From the NCBI RefSeq assembly GCF_000376885.1, contig NZ_AQXR01000009.1:284853-348852 (forward strand): a stretch of DNA of 64,000 nt, written 5' to 3'. A program made the translations under genes and the position numbers. Positions within the stretch are counted from its first letter, which is position 1. Every line of letters starts with the position of its first letter. The notes under the pieces were generated by a model. The model was not told where the DNA came from, made no database searches, and saw only the letters and a list, made by a program, of their open reading frames with translations. Source of the stretch: Alloscardovia criceti DSM 17774 (lineage in GTDB: Bacteria > Actinomycetota > Actinomycetes > Actinomycetales > Bifidobacteriaceae). Below are positions 37,030 to 46,709 of this stretch, piece after piece.

Positions 37030-37563
37030 ATGACAACGAAAGCACACAATCAGGCTATGGCTCTGGCTGCTGCGGGCGTGCTGAGCACGGGGCTGCTACT
37101 TGCAGGATGCGCACAGCAGTCTCCAACAGCTGGCGACAATACGGATTTGCAAAGTGACTCCTCAAGCTCGTCCGAGTCTTCGAATAGCTCAAGCACGGAT
37201 GCTGCCCAAGTGAGCAATGAGATGAATTTCCCGGCCGCCAGTGCGGATACGGGCACCTATGCGGACGGCACATATACCGTTTCTGGCACTTACGGTGAGC
37301 ATAGTGCTAGCACGATGAATGCCTCCATAAGCATCCAGGATGGCAAGATTTCCTCCGTAGAGGTGACCACAGAGTCATCGAGTGCTATTTCTAAGAAATA
37401 TGGCAAGGACTTCGTGCAAAATATCAATGCGGCTGTAGAAGGCAAAGATATCCGGGACTTGACTGTGGATACGGTAGCGGGTGCAAGCTGGACTACAGAG
37501 GCCTTTAATACGGCTTTGGTCAATGTGCGCGGTGAGGCCTCTGCTGCGGCTGCGCAGAGCTAA
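37030..37563 (+). CDS. FMN-binding lipoprotein, probable ApbE target
   Basis: A 177-residue lipoprotein: signal peptide, lipobox LLAGC with Cys27, a 45-residue Ser-rich linker, then a small FMN_bind domain. The flavinylation motif is GASWT (151-155), so Thr155 is the expected FMN attachment site. It is the last gene of the iron operon, 19 bases after the ATPase. A flavin on the outer face could reduce ferric iron or pass electrons to the DUF2318 protein. The start at 37030 follows GGTGAGGG; the upstream TTG frame lacks one. Confidence 0.9.
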   Translation: MTTKAHNQAMALAAAGVLSTGLLLAGCAQQSPTAGDNTDLQSDSSSSSESSNSSSTDAAQVSNEMNFPAASADTGTYADGTYTVSGTYGEHSASTMNASISIQDGKISSVEVTTESSSAISKKYGKDFVQNINAAVEGKDIRDLTVDTVAGASWTTEAFNTALVNVRGEASAAAAQS

Positions 37564-37624
37564 AGGAACTGGTCACATACAAGAGCGTTACGCATTCCTA
37601 CGCTCCATACTTACCGTGAGATGG

Positions 37625-37660
37625 AAAAAGAGCTGCTGACTTACGCCAGCAGCTCTTTTT
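37625..37660. terminator. Bidirectional terminator between iron operon and permease gene
   Basis: A perfect 14-bp stem AAAAAGAGCTGCTG/CAGCAGCTCTTTTT has A and T runs on both flanks and serves both convergent units. Confidence 0.9.
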
Positions 37661-37686
37661 CAGTCTTGACAAAAAATCTATGGAGG

Positions 37687-39165
37687 TTAAGCAACTTCCT
37701 TTTCAGCCAGTTGCTTCTTCTCGCTCTTGCCTGCCTTCTTACCGAAACGCTCAGTAAGCTCGTAGGCGACAACAAGCACGATGCACCAGATTGGTCCTAA
37801 CCATGCAGCAATGCGGTAACTTGGTGAGAACCACATCAGTCCATAAATCACCAGCATAGCCACAAGGATGACCCAAGGAGTAATCTTAGCAAATGGAAGC
37901 TTAAATGTCAGCTCCTTTTCGCCATTTTTTCCAATAAATTTTCTAAACTTCATCTGAGTGATGGCAATCAGCGACCAATTCAGGATGCCGGAGAAGGTGG
38001 CAATAGACATCAGATAGTTGAATGCGAAGTCAGGCCAGAGGAACACAACCACCACAGCGATAACCGTAATAGCAGCAGAAGTGATCACGCCACTGGCTGG
38101 CACGCCACGCTTGTTCAGGCGTTGCAAATACTTAGGTGCGTTGCCTTGAATGGACAGCGAGTACAGCATACGCGAGTTGGAATACAGCGCGGAATTGTAT
38201 ACAGAAATGACAGCGGTTAAGCAGACGAAATTCAAAATACCGGCTGCAAAATGGATGCCCACGGAGTCAAAAATTTGCACGAATGGACTAACCACCACGC
38301 CGTCAGCATTTGGGACGCCAATCTTATTCCATGGGACAACGCACATAATTACAGCAAGAGCTGCCACGTAGAAAATCAAAATTCTCCACACAACTTCGTT
38401 GGTTGCCTTAGGAATGGACTTCTTAGGATCGGCTGCCTCGCCTGCGGTAATGCCGATCAGTTCCGTGCCGCCAAAGCTAAACATAACCACCACAAGAGCC
38501 ATCAAAACGCCAGAGTAGGTGACACCACCTGCTGCGCCCGAGCCCTCACGTGCGGTAAAGAATCCGTTAGGGAAGAAGTTCGCAAGATTATGCAAACCTG
38601 GGATAGCTCCGTCCGCTCCTGGGATAGCCATAAAGATGACAACTATACCAAGAACAATCATGGCGATTACGGCAACAATTTTGATAATGGCAAACCAGAA
38701 TTCAAACTCACCGAATGCTTTTACTCCAAGAAGGTTTGCGGCAGTAATCAAAACCATAAATACTGCGGCGCTTACCCACGCTGGGATGCTTGGGAACCAA
38801 TATTGTACAAACTGTCCGACTACGGCAAGTTCCACCATAGATACGAGCAGATAATTTGCCCAGTAATTCCATCCACTGACGAATCCGGCGCGCTTACTCC
38901 AATAATGGCTTGCATAGTAGCTAAAAGCGCCAGCTTTTGGATCGTAGGTGCTCATCTCGCCCAGAGCGCGCACAATAAGGAAAATCAGTGCGCCACCCAG
39001 CAGGTAGGTGAGCAAAATAGATGGACCAGCAAGTTGGATAGACTCTGCTGAGCCGAAGAAAAGTCCGGTGCCGATAGCACCGCCCAGCGCAATGAGCTGG
39101 ATATGACGATTCTGGAGACCCTTCGTGAGTTTCTCTTGACTCTGGTCATTTGTTGTTTCAGCCAT
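37687..39165 (-). CDS. Amino acid permease (APC superfamily, AAT family)
   Basis: A 492-residue protein with 12 predicted segments. LQNRHIQLIALGGAIGTGLF is the first-segment motif, and FGGTELIGITAGEAADPKKS the sixth-segment signature. The overall pattern resembles asparagine/aromatic-type permeases (AnsP, AroP) but no residue decides the substrate. ATG 39165 is used, because GAGAGG precedes it and the family starts close to this point; GTG 39186 would add seven residues. The C-terminal tail is rich in Lys and Glu (GKSEKKQLAEKEVA), a cytoplasmic tail. Confidence 0.9.
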   Translation of the reverse strand: MAETTNDQSQEKLTKGLQNRHIQLIALGGAIGTGLFFGSAESIQLAGPSILLTYLLGGALIFLIVRALGEMSTYDPKAGAFSYYASHYWSKRAGFVSGWNYWANYLLVSMVELAVVGQFVQYWFPSIPAWVSAAVFMVLITAANLLGVKAFGEFEFWFAIIKIVAVIAMIVLGIVVIFMAIPGADGAIPGLHNLANFFPNGFFTAREGSGAAGGVTYSGVLMALVVVMFSFGGTELIGITAGEAADPKKSIPKATNEVVWRILIFYVAALAVIMCVVPWNKIGVPNADGVVVSPFVQIFDSVGIHFAAGILNFVCLTAVISVYNSALYSNSRMLYSLSIQGNAPKYLQRLNKRGVPASGVITSAAITVIAVVVVFLWPDFAFNYLMSIATFSGILNWSLIAITQMKFRKFIGKNGEKELTFKLPFAKITPWVILVAMLVIYGLMWFSPSYRIAAWLGPIWCIVLVVAYELTERFGKKAGKSEKKQLAEKEVA

Positions 39166-39226
39166 AGGTGTAGCCTCTCTCTTCACTGTTGCCTATTTGT
39201 AGCTGCGGTGGAAAGAGCTACCCGAG

Positions 39227-40933
39227 TCATTGTTTTGTAAAACTCTGACCACCTACATTGATGCTAGCGGCACCGCCGTTTGTAGAGAGTTGAACGTTCG
39301 CATTTTGACATGCGCCGTTACCTGTGCAGACCATAGACCACGTAATCTGTGACGGGTTGTCCTGATTATCCACGGTGGCGCAGCTGCCTGTGCTGCCGTC
39401 GCTGAAGGTGCAGGTACTTGGAGCGCCGGAGGAATTGTCGGCATAACGCACGCTACAGTCGCCATTCAAGGTGAACTGCGTAGAACCGTTGGCATAGGTT
39501 CCTGCATAAGGTGCACAAATACCGGACGTATTTTCTTCCCTATTTTTCTTAGCTTCGGCTTCCTCGTACGTCTTCATAGAGTTTTGCACAGCCGTCATGG
39601 TGTTGTTCAAAGTGTCCACAGCGGCGGAGTATTGCGTCGCTGTCACAGACTTTGTGCTTTGTGCAATGAGCTCGTCTGCTTCGTCAATGGCCTTCTTCAG
39701 ATTCTCACGTGTAGTTTCGTCAGATACCTTGCCAGCGGACTGGTCGTACAGGGTTTGAGCTTCCTGACGCTTAGAACTCAGATCATTCTTGGCGCTGGAA
39801 ATGCTCTTATTGGATTTTGCGCTATCTACGGCAGAAACGCTGTCGTTAATCGTCGTCGTGTACTGCGTTTGATTGGTGACAATCTCGTCTGCTTGAGAGG
39901 TGATGGACTGCAATTGAGCATCGCTCAGCTCCGTTGTGCAAGACTGAAGATCCTTCTCGCTGGCAATGGATGCGCTCGCTTGATTGACGGCATTCTTTAC
40001 CTTGGTCAAAACCGTCGTATCGTCCACCTCGCTGGACTGCGTGGAGGTAGCAGACTGCGCATCATCCACCACCTTTTGCAAAGCTGCGGATGAATCTTCA
40101 GCAGCCTTGCGGCTAGATACGCATTCCGCGAGAATCTGCTGATGCGTTTGAGCATTCGCAGTATTGCGCCAGAAAATAGCTACGGCTACAATCAACGAAA
40201 TTACGAGCACAGCCACGATGCCCCAGATGAGGATGCGACGCGTATTGCGGTCCGAATTGGTCTTCGAGCGTGCCACATGCGAATGGCGGCCCGCAGCGCT
40301 TGCGGCGGCGAATTCTCCGGTTTTGCCGAGGTCATCATCCTCATCGGCAAACTGATTCAGGGCCTCGGTAAACGCCGTATCGAAGGAGGATGTGTCTTCA
40401 GCAGCAGAGGTGCCGGATGCAGAGGTGCCGGATATGGCTTCGCGTGGGGTAGTCGGTGCAACGGTGGTTTCATCCACTGGCGACAGGGGTGCCCCCAAAA
40501 CTACCGTTTCCGAACCGTCATCGGTAGAAGAAGCGGCATCGCCTGCATCTCCGGCCTGCGAGGCCATCGAAATTGTATGAGTTTCTGTGTGCGGGTTAAA
40601 TTCCGCAGGCAGCATGTCCGCGTCATCGGCGAGCGGATCAAAAGATGCGGTGGATTCTGGGTCTATAGAATTGTCCGAAGCGTTGGCGGTGCTGGAGTCC
40701 ACATGCTGCGCGCCCTCTTGATCAGGAGTATCGGCATTGATCTCCCGCAAGGATGACGACGTACTTTCTGAAAGCTGAGCCAAAGATTGTGTATTTTCCG
40801 CCGTTGGCTGCCCAGATAAATCAAAATCGATGCCGTCTAAGTTAGGAATGTCCCACTGAGATTCGTTCATGGCATCATCTTTCGAGTTAGGGTTAAAATT
40901 CCCCATCGAAGGGATACCGTTTGAGTCGGTCAT
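39227..40933 (-). CDS. Single-pass membrane protein with Cys-rich extracellular C-terminus
   Basis: A 568-residue protein that I do not recognise. Residues 1-230 are acidic, Ser/Thr/Ala-rich and without fold signals, presumably cytoplasmic; two short Thr motifs (ETVVLGAPL, GKTGEF) could be kinase targets. One membrane helix spans about 234-255 after a basic stretch (RNTRR). Outside lies a region of about 210 residues with heptad-like Ala/Ser/Asp/Gln repeats (likely coiled coil), then a 95-residue domain with six Cys (GICAPYAG to GACQNANV), probably three disulfides. AAAGGGAC precedes the start at 40933; the longer frame has no such site. A wall-sensing or envelope-spacer role would fit but is unproven. 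Confidence 0.8.
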   Translation of the reverse strand: MTDSNGIPSMGNFNPNSKDDAMNESQWDIPNLDGIDFDLSGQPTAENTQSLAQLSESTSSSLREINADTPDQEGAQHVDSSTANASDNSIDPESTASFDPLADDADMLPAEFNPHTETHTISMASQAGDAGDAASSTDDGSETVVLGAPLSPVDETTVAPTTPREAISGTSASGTSAAEDTSSFDTAFTEALNQFADEDDDLGKTGEFAAASAAGRHSHVARSKTNSDRNTRRILIWGIVAVLVISLIVAVAIFWRNTANAQTHQQILAECVSSRKAAEDSSAALQKVVDDAQSATSTQSSEVDDTTVLTKVKNAVNQASASIASEKDLQSCTTELSDAQLQSITSQADEIVTNQTQYTTTINDSVSAVDSAKSNKSISSAKNDLSSKRQEAQTLYDQSAGKVSDETTRENLKKAIDEADELIAQSTKSVTATQYSAAVDTLNNTMTAVQNSMKTYEEAEAKKNREENTSGICAPYAGTYANGSTQFTLNGDCSVRYADNSSGAPSTCTFSDGSTGSCATVDNQDNPSQITWSMVCTGNGACQNANVQLSTNGGAASINVGGQSFTKQ

Positions 40934-41582
40934 AAAAACTGTCCCTTTATTTCTCGTTCTTCCCTGATGTGAATAGTTTAGCGTAAAGAGGGTGCAAACG
41001 GGGGAAAATGCCTGTAGGAGCTCGTGGAAAACGGCGTAGAACAACGGTAAATTTACAACAATATTATTATTTCTTTAATAATTACGCATAATCTCCATGC
41101 ATAAAGCACGTGAAGAAACGCCGATAATTTCACTCGATGCCAACGCCGCATGGAGCAGGGGAGCCACGTCAAGTCCCTGTATTTCCTGTGCATGCACGCA
41201 AGAGCAAGTGTTTCGTGCGGTAAAACGTTGATGTGAGAATAAATTAGGGAAAAATACAGGTAAGGCAAAGCTGTCAAGAGGGATTTTCTGTTGCTGTCGG
41301 GGTCGGACTATTTGTGAAATCATGGAAGCGAAACACAATGTATGGCGTCACTTTCGGCATAAAATAAAGGATCATGAGCGGCTACACGAAAGTTTCGACA
41401 CGCCTCATGAGATAGTTAAACGATTTTACTAACTGCGTGCTATGATAATTTTCGTTAATTGGGGATTTTTAGTTTTGCATTTTCTGAATTTATGCTAATG
41501 TGGGGAATAGGGAAATGTGAACGTTCACATTTAACAACACACACTCATAAAGTTAATGGAGACACTCATCAAAGGAGATAAC
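40934..41582. other. Long intergenic region before the beta-glycoside cluster
   Basis: About 650 bases with no convincing gene. Two minus-strand frames of 74 and 87 codons exist but lack ribosome sites and family features. A 9-bp inverted repeat (CCTGTATTT at 41176, AAATACAGG at 41252) is probably chance. The right end holds a perfect 20-base palindromic operator (41513-41532) and the AAAGGAGAT ribosome site of the MFS gene. The region is longer than any other gap here and may hold a small RNA or the remnant of a lost regulator gene. Confidence 0.45.
41513..41532. promoter_or_regulatory. Perfect palindromic operator upstream of the beta-glycoside cluster
   Basis: AAATGTGAAC followed by its exact reverse complement gives a 20-base palindrome with the central CG typical of LacI-family operators. 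It lies 50 bases before the MFS start and just downstream of an AT-rich stretch that probably holds the promoter. It differs from the ATCGAACC sites of the alpha-galactoside regulon. No regulator gene lies beside this cluster. Confidence 0.8.
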
Positions 41583-42842
41583 ATGAGTGGAGAAACTACA
41601 ACTGTAGAGCCAAAAAAGCTCTCAACTAGTGACCGCTGGCGTTACTACATCACCTTCCTAATGTTTGCACTGCTGTGGATGGGCGGATTGGCTATCGTAG
41701 CTTCCGTTTTGTTGCCACAGCATTTGAAGGATGTAACCGGCGATTCCAACACGGCAACGGCTGTGTACACGGCACTGAACTCCGTCACCGCTTTTGCATC
41801 CCTCATTTCTAATTTGCTCTTTGGAAATCTTTCCGACCGTACCCGTTCTCGTTTCGGTCGTCGCACACCATGGATTTTGGGCGGCGGTATTGTCGGTGGT
41901 ATTTCCCTCTTCCTCACCGGTGTATTTGACAATCCTTGGATTGTAGGTTTCTGGTACTGCGTCTGCATGTTTGGTTTGAATGCAATGATTGCGCCGATTA
42001 TTGCGGCTCTATCTGATCGTGTGCCGGAAGATATGCGCGCAAGTATGTCCGCATTCATGTCCCTGGGCACCACCATCGGCCAGTCTATGGGTACCATCAT
42101 CGCAGCCTTCTTCATCAATATGGTTGTACCAGGCTTCCTCGTCGCCGGTATCCTCATGGGTATCTCTGGTTTGGCAGCTGTATTAATTTGGCCAAAGGAG
42201 CCTTCTGCTGCAGACCTGCCTCCGGTCAAGTCTGGATTTGCAGATCTCATTAAGTCCTTCACGCCTCCAACGAAGGGTGCGCGCGACTTCTGGCTCGCAT
42301 TCCTCGGCCGTACAGCCATTATCTTTGGCTACTACATGATTTTGAACTATCAGCTGTATATTCTTCAGGATTATATTGGCTTGTCCAAGGAAGCATCTGC
42401 TACCACCATCGCATTCATGTCCACCTTGATTATGGTTTTCGGTCTCATCGGCTCTTTGGGCTCTGGTTTCATCTCTGACAAGATTGGCCGCCGTAAGCTC
42501 CCAGTAGCAGTGTCTGCTATCACCATGGGCCTGGGCTTCTTGCTCCCATGGATTTTCAAGACTGAATGGTCTATGTTCGGCTTCGCTATTCTCGCAGGCT
42601 TCGGCTACGCAGTATACGGTGCTGTAGATCAGGCTCTGAACATCGATGTACTGCCAAATCCAGACGAGGCTGGAAAGGATTTGGGCATCCTCAACATTGC
42701 TACAACCTTGGGCCAGATGGTTGGACCTATCTTGACGGGCGTTATCGTCATCGCTGTGGGTTACCAGATGGTATTCCCAGTAGCTATCGCCTTTGAGGTA
42801 CTGGCAGTCGTATTCATCTACATGATTCGCTCCACCAAGTAA
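41583..42842 (+). CDS. MFS sugar carrier, SLC45-like, of the beta-glycoside cluster
   Basis: A 419-residue, 12-segment membrane protein, a paralog of the carrier at 20878. The loop RSRFGRRTPWILGGG and NPDEAGKDLGILN are shared, but it lacks the 100-residue N-terminal extension. The start at 41583 has AAAGGAGAT in front. It leads a cluster of three cytoplasmic beta-glycosidases, so the expected cargo is an unmodified beta-linked di- or oligosaccharide, driven by protons or sodium. Confidence 0.85.
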   Translation: MSGETTTVEPKKLSTSDRWRYYITFLMFALLWMGGLAIVASVLLPQHLKDVTGDSNTATAVYTALNSVTAFASLISNLLFGNLSDRTRSRFGRRTPWILGGGIVGGISLFLTGVFDNPWIVGFWYCVCMFGLNAMIAPIIAALSDRVPEDMRASMSAFMSLGTTIGQSMGTIIAAFFINMVVPGFLVAGILMGISGLAAVLIWPKEPSAADLPPVKSGFADLIKSFTPPTKGARDFWLAFLGRTAIIFGYYMILNYQLYILQDYIGLSKEASATTIAFMSTLIMVFGLIGSLGSGFISDKIGRRKLPVAVSAITMGLGFLLPWIFKTEWSMFGFAILAGFGYAVYGAVDQALNIDVLPNPDEAGKDLGILNIATTLGQMVGPILTGVIVIAVGYQMVFPVAIAFEVLAVVFIYMIRSTK

Positions 42843-42882
42843 ATCTGCCTACACTATTAAGTGACATTTCTGAATTCATAGC

Positions 42883-42941
42883 AAAGAAAGCGCATCGTAG
42901 CGCAAACGTGCAACGTACAGCACCATCGGTGCGCTTTCTTA
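42883..42941 (+). terminator. Terminator after the MFS gene
   Basis: AAAGAAAGCGCATCG pairs with CGGTGCGCTTTCTT across a 26-base loop, with one mismatch. Confidence 0.7.
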
Positions 42942-42993
42942 CCTCCCCATACCTCACCGTATTTTCGAACTACTTGCTTGAAAGAAGAAAATC

Positions 42994-44337
42994 ATGACAA
43001 CATGGATTGCTACAACTCCAGATGAAAAATTTGTAGAAAAAACGATTAACGCTTCCGAAATTTCCGAATCCCAAGATTTGCAATTAACAGGTGAAAAATT
43101 CCAGGCTTTCCGTGGATTTGGTGGCTGCTTTAACGAGCTCGGTTATCAGGCATTAACAGAAATTGCCAGCCCAGAAGATGCCGAAGAGGTATTCAAGGAA
43201 CTCTTCGATCCTGCGGAAATGAATTTCGTTTTCAACCGTGCACCAGTGGGCGCAAACGACTTCTCTCTCAATTGGTACAGCTACGACGAAACCGATGGTG
43301 ACTTGGAACTCAAGGACTTCAGCGTAGAACGCGATGAGCAGACTTTGATTCCATACATTCACCGTGCGCAGAAGTACCAGCCAGATTTGGAACTTTTCGC
43401 CAGCCCTTGGTCCCCTCCAACCTGGATGAAGTTCCCTAAGGTGTACAACTTCGGCCGCCTCGTCATGACGCCAGAAAATTTGCAGGCCTATGCAAACTAC
43501 TTCGTCAAGTACGTCCGCGCATACGAAGCACACGGCATCAAAATCTCACACATCTTCCCACAGAACGAAGTCTTCGCAGACCAGAAGTTCCCAAGCTGCC
43601 TCTTCGACAGCGAAGACATGAAGATCTTCATCCGCGACTACCTCGGACCAACCTTCGAACGCGAAGGCCTGGACACCCGCATCGGTTTGGGCACCTTGAA
43701 CGGCCCAGAAGACATGGCGTTTACCGGCGTAGGCTACGGCATGCGCATGGATAACTACAATCGCTGGGTGGATAACATCCTCTTCGATGACGATGCGCGC
43801 AAGTACATCTCCGCAGTAGGCTACCAGTGGGCTGGCCGCGCCGCTTTGCAGCGTACACACGAATCCTGGCCAGAGATGGAAATCTTCCAGACCGAATCCG
43901 AGTGCGGAAACGGCGAAAACGCTTGGGATTACGCTGAGTACATCTTCCACTTAATCAACCACTATCTGCGCAATGGTGCCACCACCTACACCTACTGGAA
44001 TATGGTGCTCACCGAGGTAGTATCCACCTGGGGCTGGATGCAGAACTCCCTCTTCACCGTAGACTCCAAGAGTGGCGAAATTACTCGCAATCCGGAGTAC
44101 TACGTGATGAAGCACTTTGCTAAGTTCGTCAAGCCAGGCGCTCGTGTGCTCGGCACCAGCGGACACTTCAACTCCATGGCTATTGCCTTCGAAAATACCG
44201 ATGGCACTATCGTGGTCGTGGCTCAGAACGCTTTGGAGAAGGAAATGCAGTTCAGCTTTGCAAATCCAGAAAATCCTCAGCAGGGTATCGAGGTGACCCT
44301 TCAGCCACGCTCCTTCAACACTTTCGTCCTCGGCTAA
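42994..44337 (+). CDS. Glycoside hydrolase family 30 (beta-glycosidase)
   Basis: A 447-residue enzyme without signal peptide, so cytoplasmic. The barrel starts with FRGFGGCFNELG, a GH30 hallmark. The acid/base is Glu192 in PQNEVF and the nucleophile Glu301 in QTESECG. A short beta domain closes the protein (about 375-447). GH30 contains glucosylceramidases, beta-1,6-glucanases, beta-1,6-galactanases and xylanases; a saccharide-cleaving member acting on beta-1,6-linked or aryl glycosides is likely here given the partners GH42 and GH3. I cannot decide the subfamily. The GAAAGAAG sequence precedes the start. Confidence 0.9.
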   Translation: MTTWIATTPDEKFVEKTINASEISESQDLQLTGEKFQAFRGFGGCFNELGYQALTEIASPEDAEEVFKELFDPAEMNFVFNRAPVGANDFSLNWYSYDETDGDLELKDFSVERDEQTLIPYIHRAQKYQPDLELFASPWSPPTWMKFPKVYNFGRLVMTPENLQAYANYFVKYVRAYEAHGIKISHIFPQNEVFADQKFPSCLFDSEDMKIFIRDYLGPTFEREGLDTRIGLGTLNGPEDMAFTGVGYGMRMDNYNRWVDNILFDDDARKYISAVGYQWAGRAALQRTHESWPEMEIFQTESECGNGENAWDYAEYIFHLINHYLRNGATTYTYWNMVLTEVVSTWGWMQNSLFTVDSKSGEITRNPEYYVMKHFAKFVKPGARVLGTSGHFNSMAIAFENTDGTIVVVAQNALEKEMQFSFANPENPQQGIEVTLQPRSFNTFVLG

Positions 44338-44363
44338 GTGCTGAATCTAAGCTGATTTCACAC

Positions 44364-44408
44364 GGTTGTTCTGCTTTGTCGTACGCAATGAGGCAGAGCA
44401 GAACAACC
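44364..44408 (+). terminator. Terminator after the GH30 gene
   Basis: A perfect 12-bp stem GGTTGTTCTGCT/AGCAGAACAACC is followed by CTCTCTTTTC. Confidence 0.85.
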
Positions 44409-44526
44409 CTCTCTTTTCATTCGACACAAACACTCATTATGTGGGCTTTAGCATACCCAAAACACCCAAATTCTGGGCAAGACGGCGGCATAAAGCTCAT
44501 AATGAAAGAATTCTTAAGGACTTCCC

Positions 44527-46635
44527 ATGGCAAAAAATCACGTAGACCAATTCCTTTTTGGCGCCGCTTATTACGACGAATACATCCTTCCGCACAATAT
44601 TGATCGCATAGACGAAGACTTCCAGATGATGCGCGAAGCAGGCATGAACGTCATCCGCATTGCCGAGTTCACGTGGAGCACGGAAGAGCCTGAACCTGGT
44701 GTTTTCAATTTTGCACATGTCGACCGTGCACTCGAAGCAGCAGAAAAATACGATATTAAAGTCATTATTGGCACGCCAACGGCGGCTGTGCCGAGCTGGC
44801 TGGTCGAGCTGGATCCACATGTGCTCGCCGTTCAAGACAATACAGGACAGGCCAAGTACGGCGCTCGCCAAAACATGGACATCGTCAACGGCACCTACCG
44901 TTTTTATGCAGAGCGCATTATCCGCAAGCTGATTTCGCACACAGCTCCACACAAGCAGGTCATCGGTTTCCAGGTGGACAACGAAACCAAGTATTACGAC
45001 TGCGCCAGCGCAGACATGCAAAAACTCTTCGTGCAGTCCTTGCGCAAGCGTTTCCACAATTCCACCGATGAAATGAATAAAGCCTTTGGCTTGGATTACT
45101 GGTCCAATCGCGTGGATGCCTGGGAGAATTTCCCAGATGTCACCGGCTCTATTAACCAGTCTCTGCGTGGTGCTTTCGACGAATTTAGGCGCGCAGTTGT
45201 CACGGAATTCCTTGCGTGGCAGGCGGCTATTGTCCGCGAATACGCGCGTGAGGATCAATTCGTCACCCAAAACTTTGATTATGAATGGCGCGGCTACTCC
45301 TTCGGAGTGCAGCCGGCCGTCAACCACTTTGAAGCCGGCAAGGCCTTAGATATTTCCGGTGTGGATATTTATCATCCAACCGAAGAACATCTGACAGGTA
45401 AGGAAATCGGCTTTGGTGGTGATGTAGCACGATCGGTGAAAGGTGGCCGAAACTTCATCGTGCTCGAAACAGAGGCTCAAGGTCAGCACGGCTGGCTTCC
45501 ATATGCGGGACAGCTGCGTTTGCAAGCGTACTCGCATGTGGCAAATGGTGCAGATGGAGTGATGTACTGGCATTGGCATTCAATCCACAACTCCTTCGAA
45601 ACCTATTGGAAAGGCGTTCTTTCTCACGATTTTGCAAAGAATCCTACCTATGAAGAAGCAGGCATTTTTGGACGAGAGATGGCTGCAGACAGCATTGGTG
45701 GACGCTTAGTGCACGCGACGAAGAACAACCGCGTGGCGATTATGGTATCCAACGAAGCATTGACCGCTTTAAATTGGTTCCACATCGAAACGGGATTCCC
45801 TTTCGGCGGACAGCTCATGTACAACGATGTGGTACGTCGATTCTACGATGCACTTTTCGAGCTGAATGTAGAGACGGACATCATTCCTGTCAATGCTGAC
45901 CTTGAGCGCATTGCGCGTTACGACATGGTGATTACGCCTGCTTTGTACGTGGCGCCTCAAGAAACCATTGATAATTTGCGCACCTATGTAGCCGATGGCG
46001 GACACCTCATATCTTCTATGCGCTCCTTCGTCACCGATAAGGACACGAAGGTGTGGCAGGGTGCCGCTCCTCACGATCTGACGGACGTATTTGGCATGAG
46101 CTACAACCAATTCACCCGCCCAGATGGTGCTGTAACTGTCTCGGGTTCAGTAGTGCAGACCTTCAATGCGGAGGCTTTGATTGAATTGCTCAAGCCTTCC
46201 GAGGGTACGGAGGTCTTGGCTTCTTATGATCACTATGCATGGGATAGCTACGCTGCTGTGACGCGTCATGCGTTTGGCAAGGGCGATGCGCAGTACATTG
46301 CCACCCTTCCAACCGCCGATGCTACTCGCGAAATCTTACGCGAGGCGGTGCAACATGCGGGCATTGAGGTCGCGGGTGCGGATCTAGCGGGCATTATTAC
46401 CGTGCGCCAGACAATTACGCCAGAAGGTAAAACAGCCACCTATCTGCTGAACTACTCGGCCGAGGAAAAGACCTTCGCCTCACCTGTCAGCGGCGAGGTA
46501 CTCGTAGCCCCTGAAATTATTGGGCAAGATGGCAAGCTGGCGGGACAGGCAGCACCGCTAACAGCGGGTACAAACGTCCAGCAAGGCGAGAGCATTACTA
46601 TCGGCCGCTGGAATCTTGCTGTCATTCTGAGTTAA
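44527..46635 (+). CDS. Beta-galactosidase, glycoside hydrolase family 42
   Basis: A 702-residue cytoplasmic enzyme of the usual GH42 length. The N-terminal barrel begins FGAAYYDEYILPHNIDRIDE. The acid/base is Glu153 in VDNETKYYD and the nucleophile Glu314 in LETEAQG. The trimerisation domain and the small beta domain follow after about residue 390. Bifidobacterial GH42 enzymes act on galactooligosaccharides, galactobiose or arabinogalactan fragments rather than only lactose. AAGGA precedes the ATG at 44527. Confidence 0.95.
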   Translation: MAKNHVDQFLFGAAYYDEYILPHNIDRIDEDFQMMREAGMNVIRIAEFTWSTEEPEPGVFNFAHVDRALEAAEKYDIKVIIGTPTAAVPSWLVELDPHVLAVQDNTGQAKYGARQNMDIVNGTYRFYAERIIRKLISHTAPHKQVIGFQVDNETKYYDCASADMQKLFVQSLRKRFHNSTDEMNKAFGLDYWSNRVDAWENFPDVTGSINQSLRGAFDEFRRAVVTEFLAWQAAIVREYAREDQFVTQNFDYEWRGYSFGVQPAVNHFEAGKALDISGVDIYHPTEEHLTGKEIGFGGDVARSVKGGRNFIVLETEAQGQHGWLPYAGQLRLQAYSHVANGADGVMYWHWHSIHNSFETYWKGVLSHDFAKNPTYEEAGIFGREMAADSIGGRLVHATKNNRVAIMVSNEALTALNWFHIETGFPFGGQLMYNDVVRRFYDALFELNVETDIIPVNADLERIARYDMVITPALYVAPQETIDNLRTYVADGGHLISSMRSFVTDKDTKVWQGAAPHDLTDVFGMSYNQFTRPDGAVTVSGSVVQTFNAEALIELLKPSEGTEVLASYDHYAWDSYAAVTRHAFGKGDAQYIATLPTADATREILREAVQHAGIEVAGADLAGIITVRQTITPEGKTATYLLNYSAEEKTFASPVSGEVLVAPEIIGQDGKLAGQAAPLTAGTNVQQGESITIGRWNLAVILS

Positions 46636-46709
46636 ACGCTTGGATAAAATAGTCATGTGAGGCAGGGGAGCCAAGCCGCTGCTCGCATACGTGTTAAATG
46701 GAGAAATCA

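Noticed and set aside
41053..41338. Short minus-strand frames in the long gap before the beta-glycoside cluster
   Set aside because: No ribosome sites, odd composition and no recognisable domain; kept only as an uncertain intergenic region.
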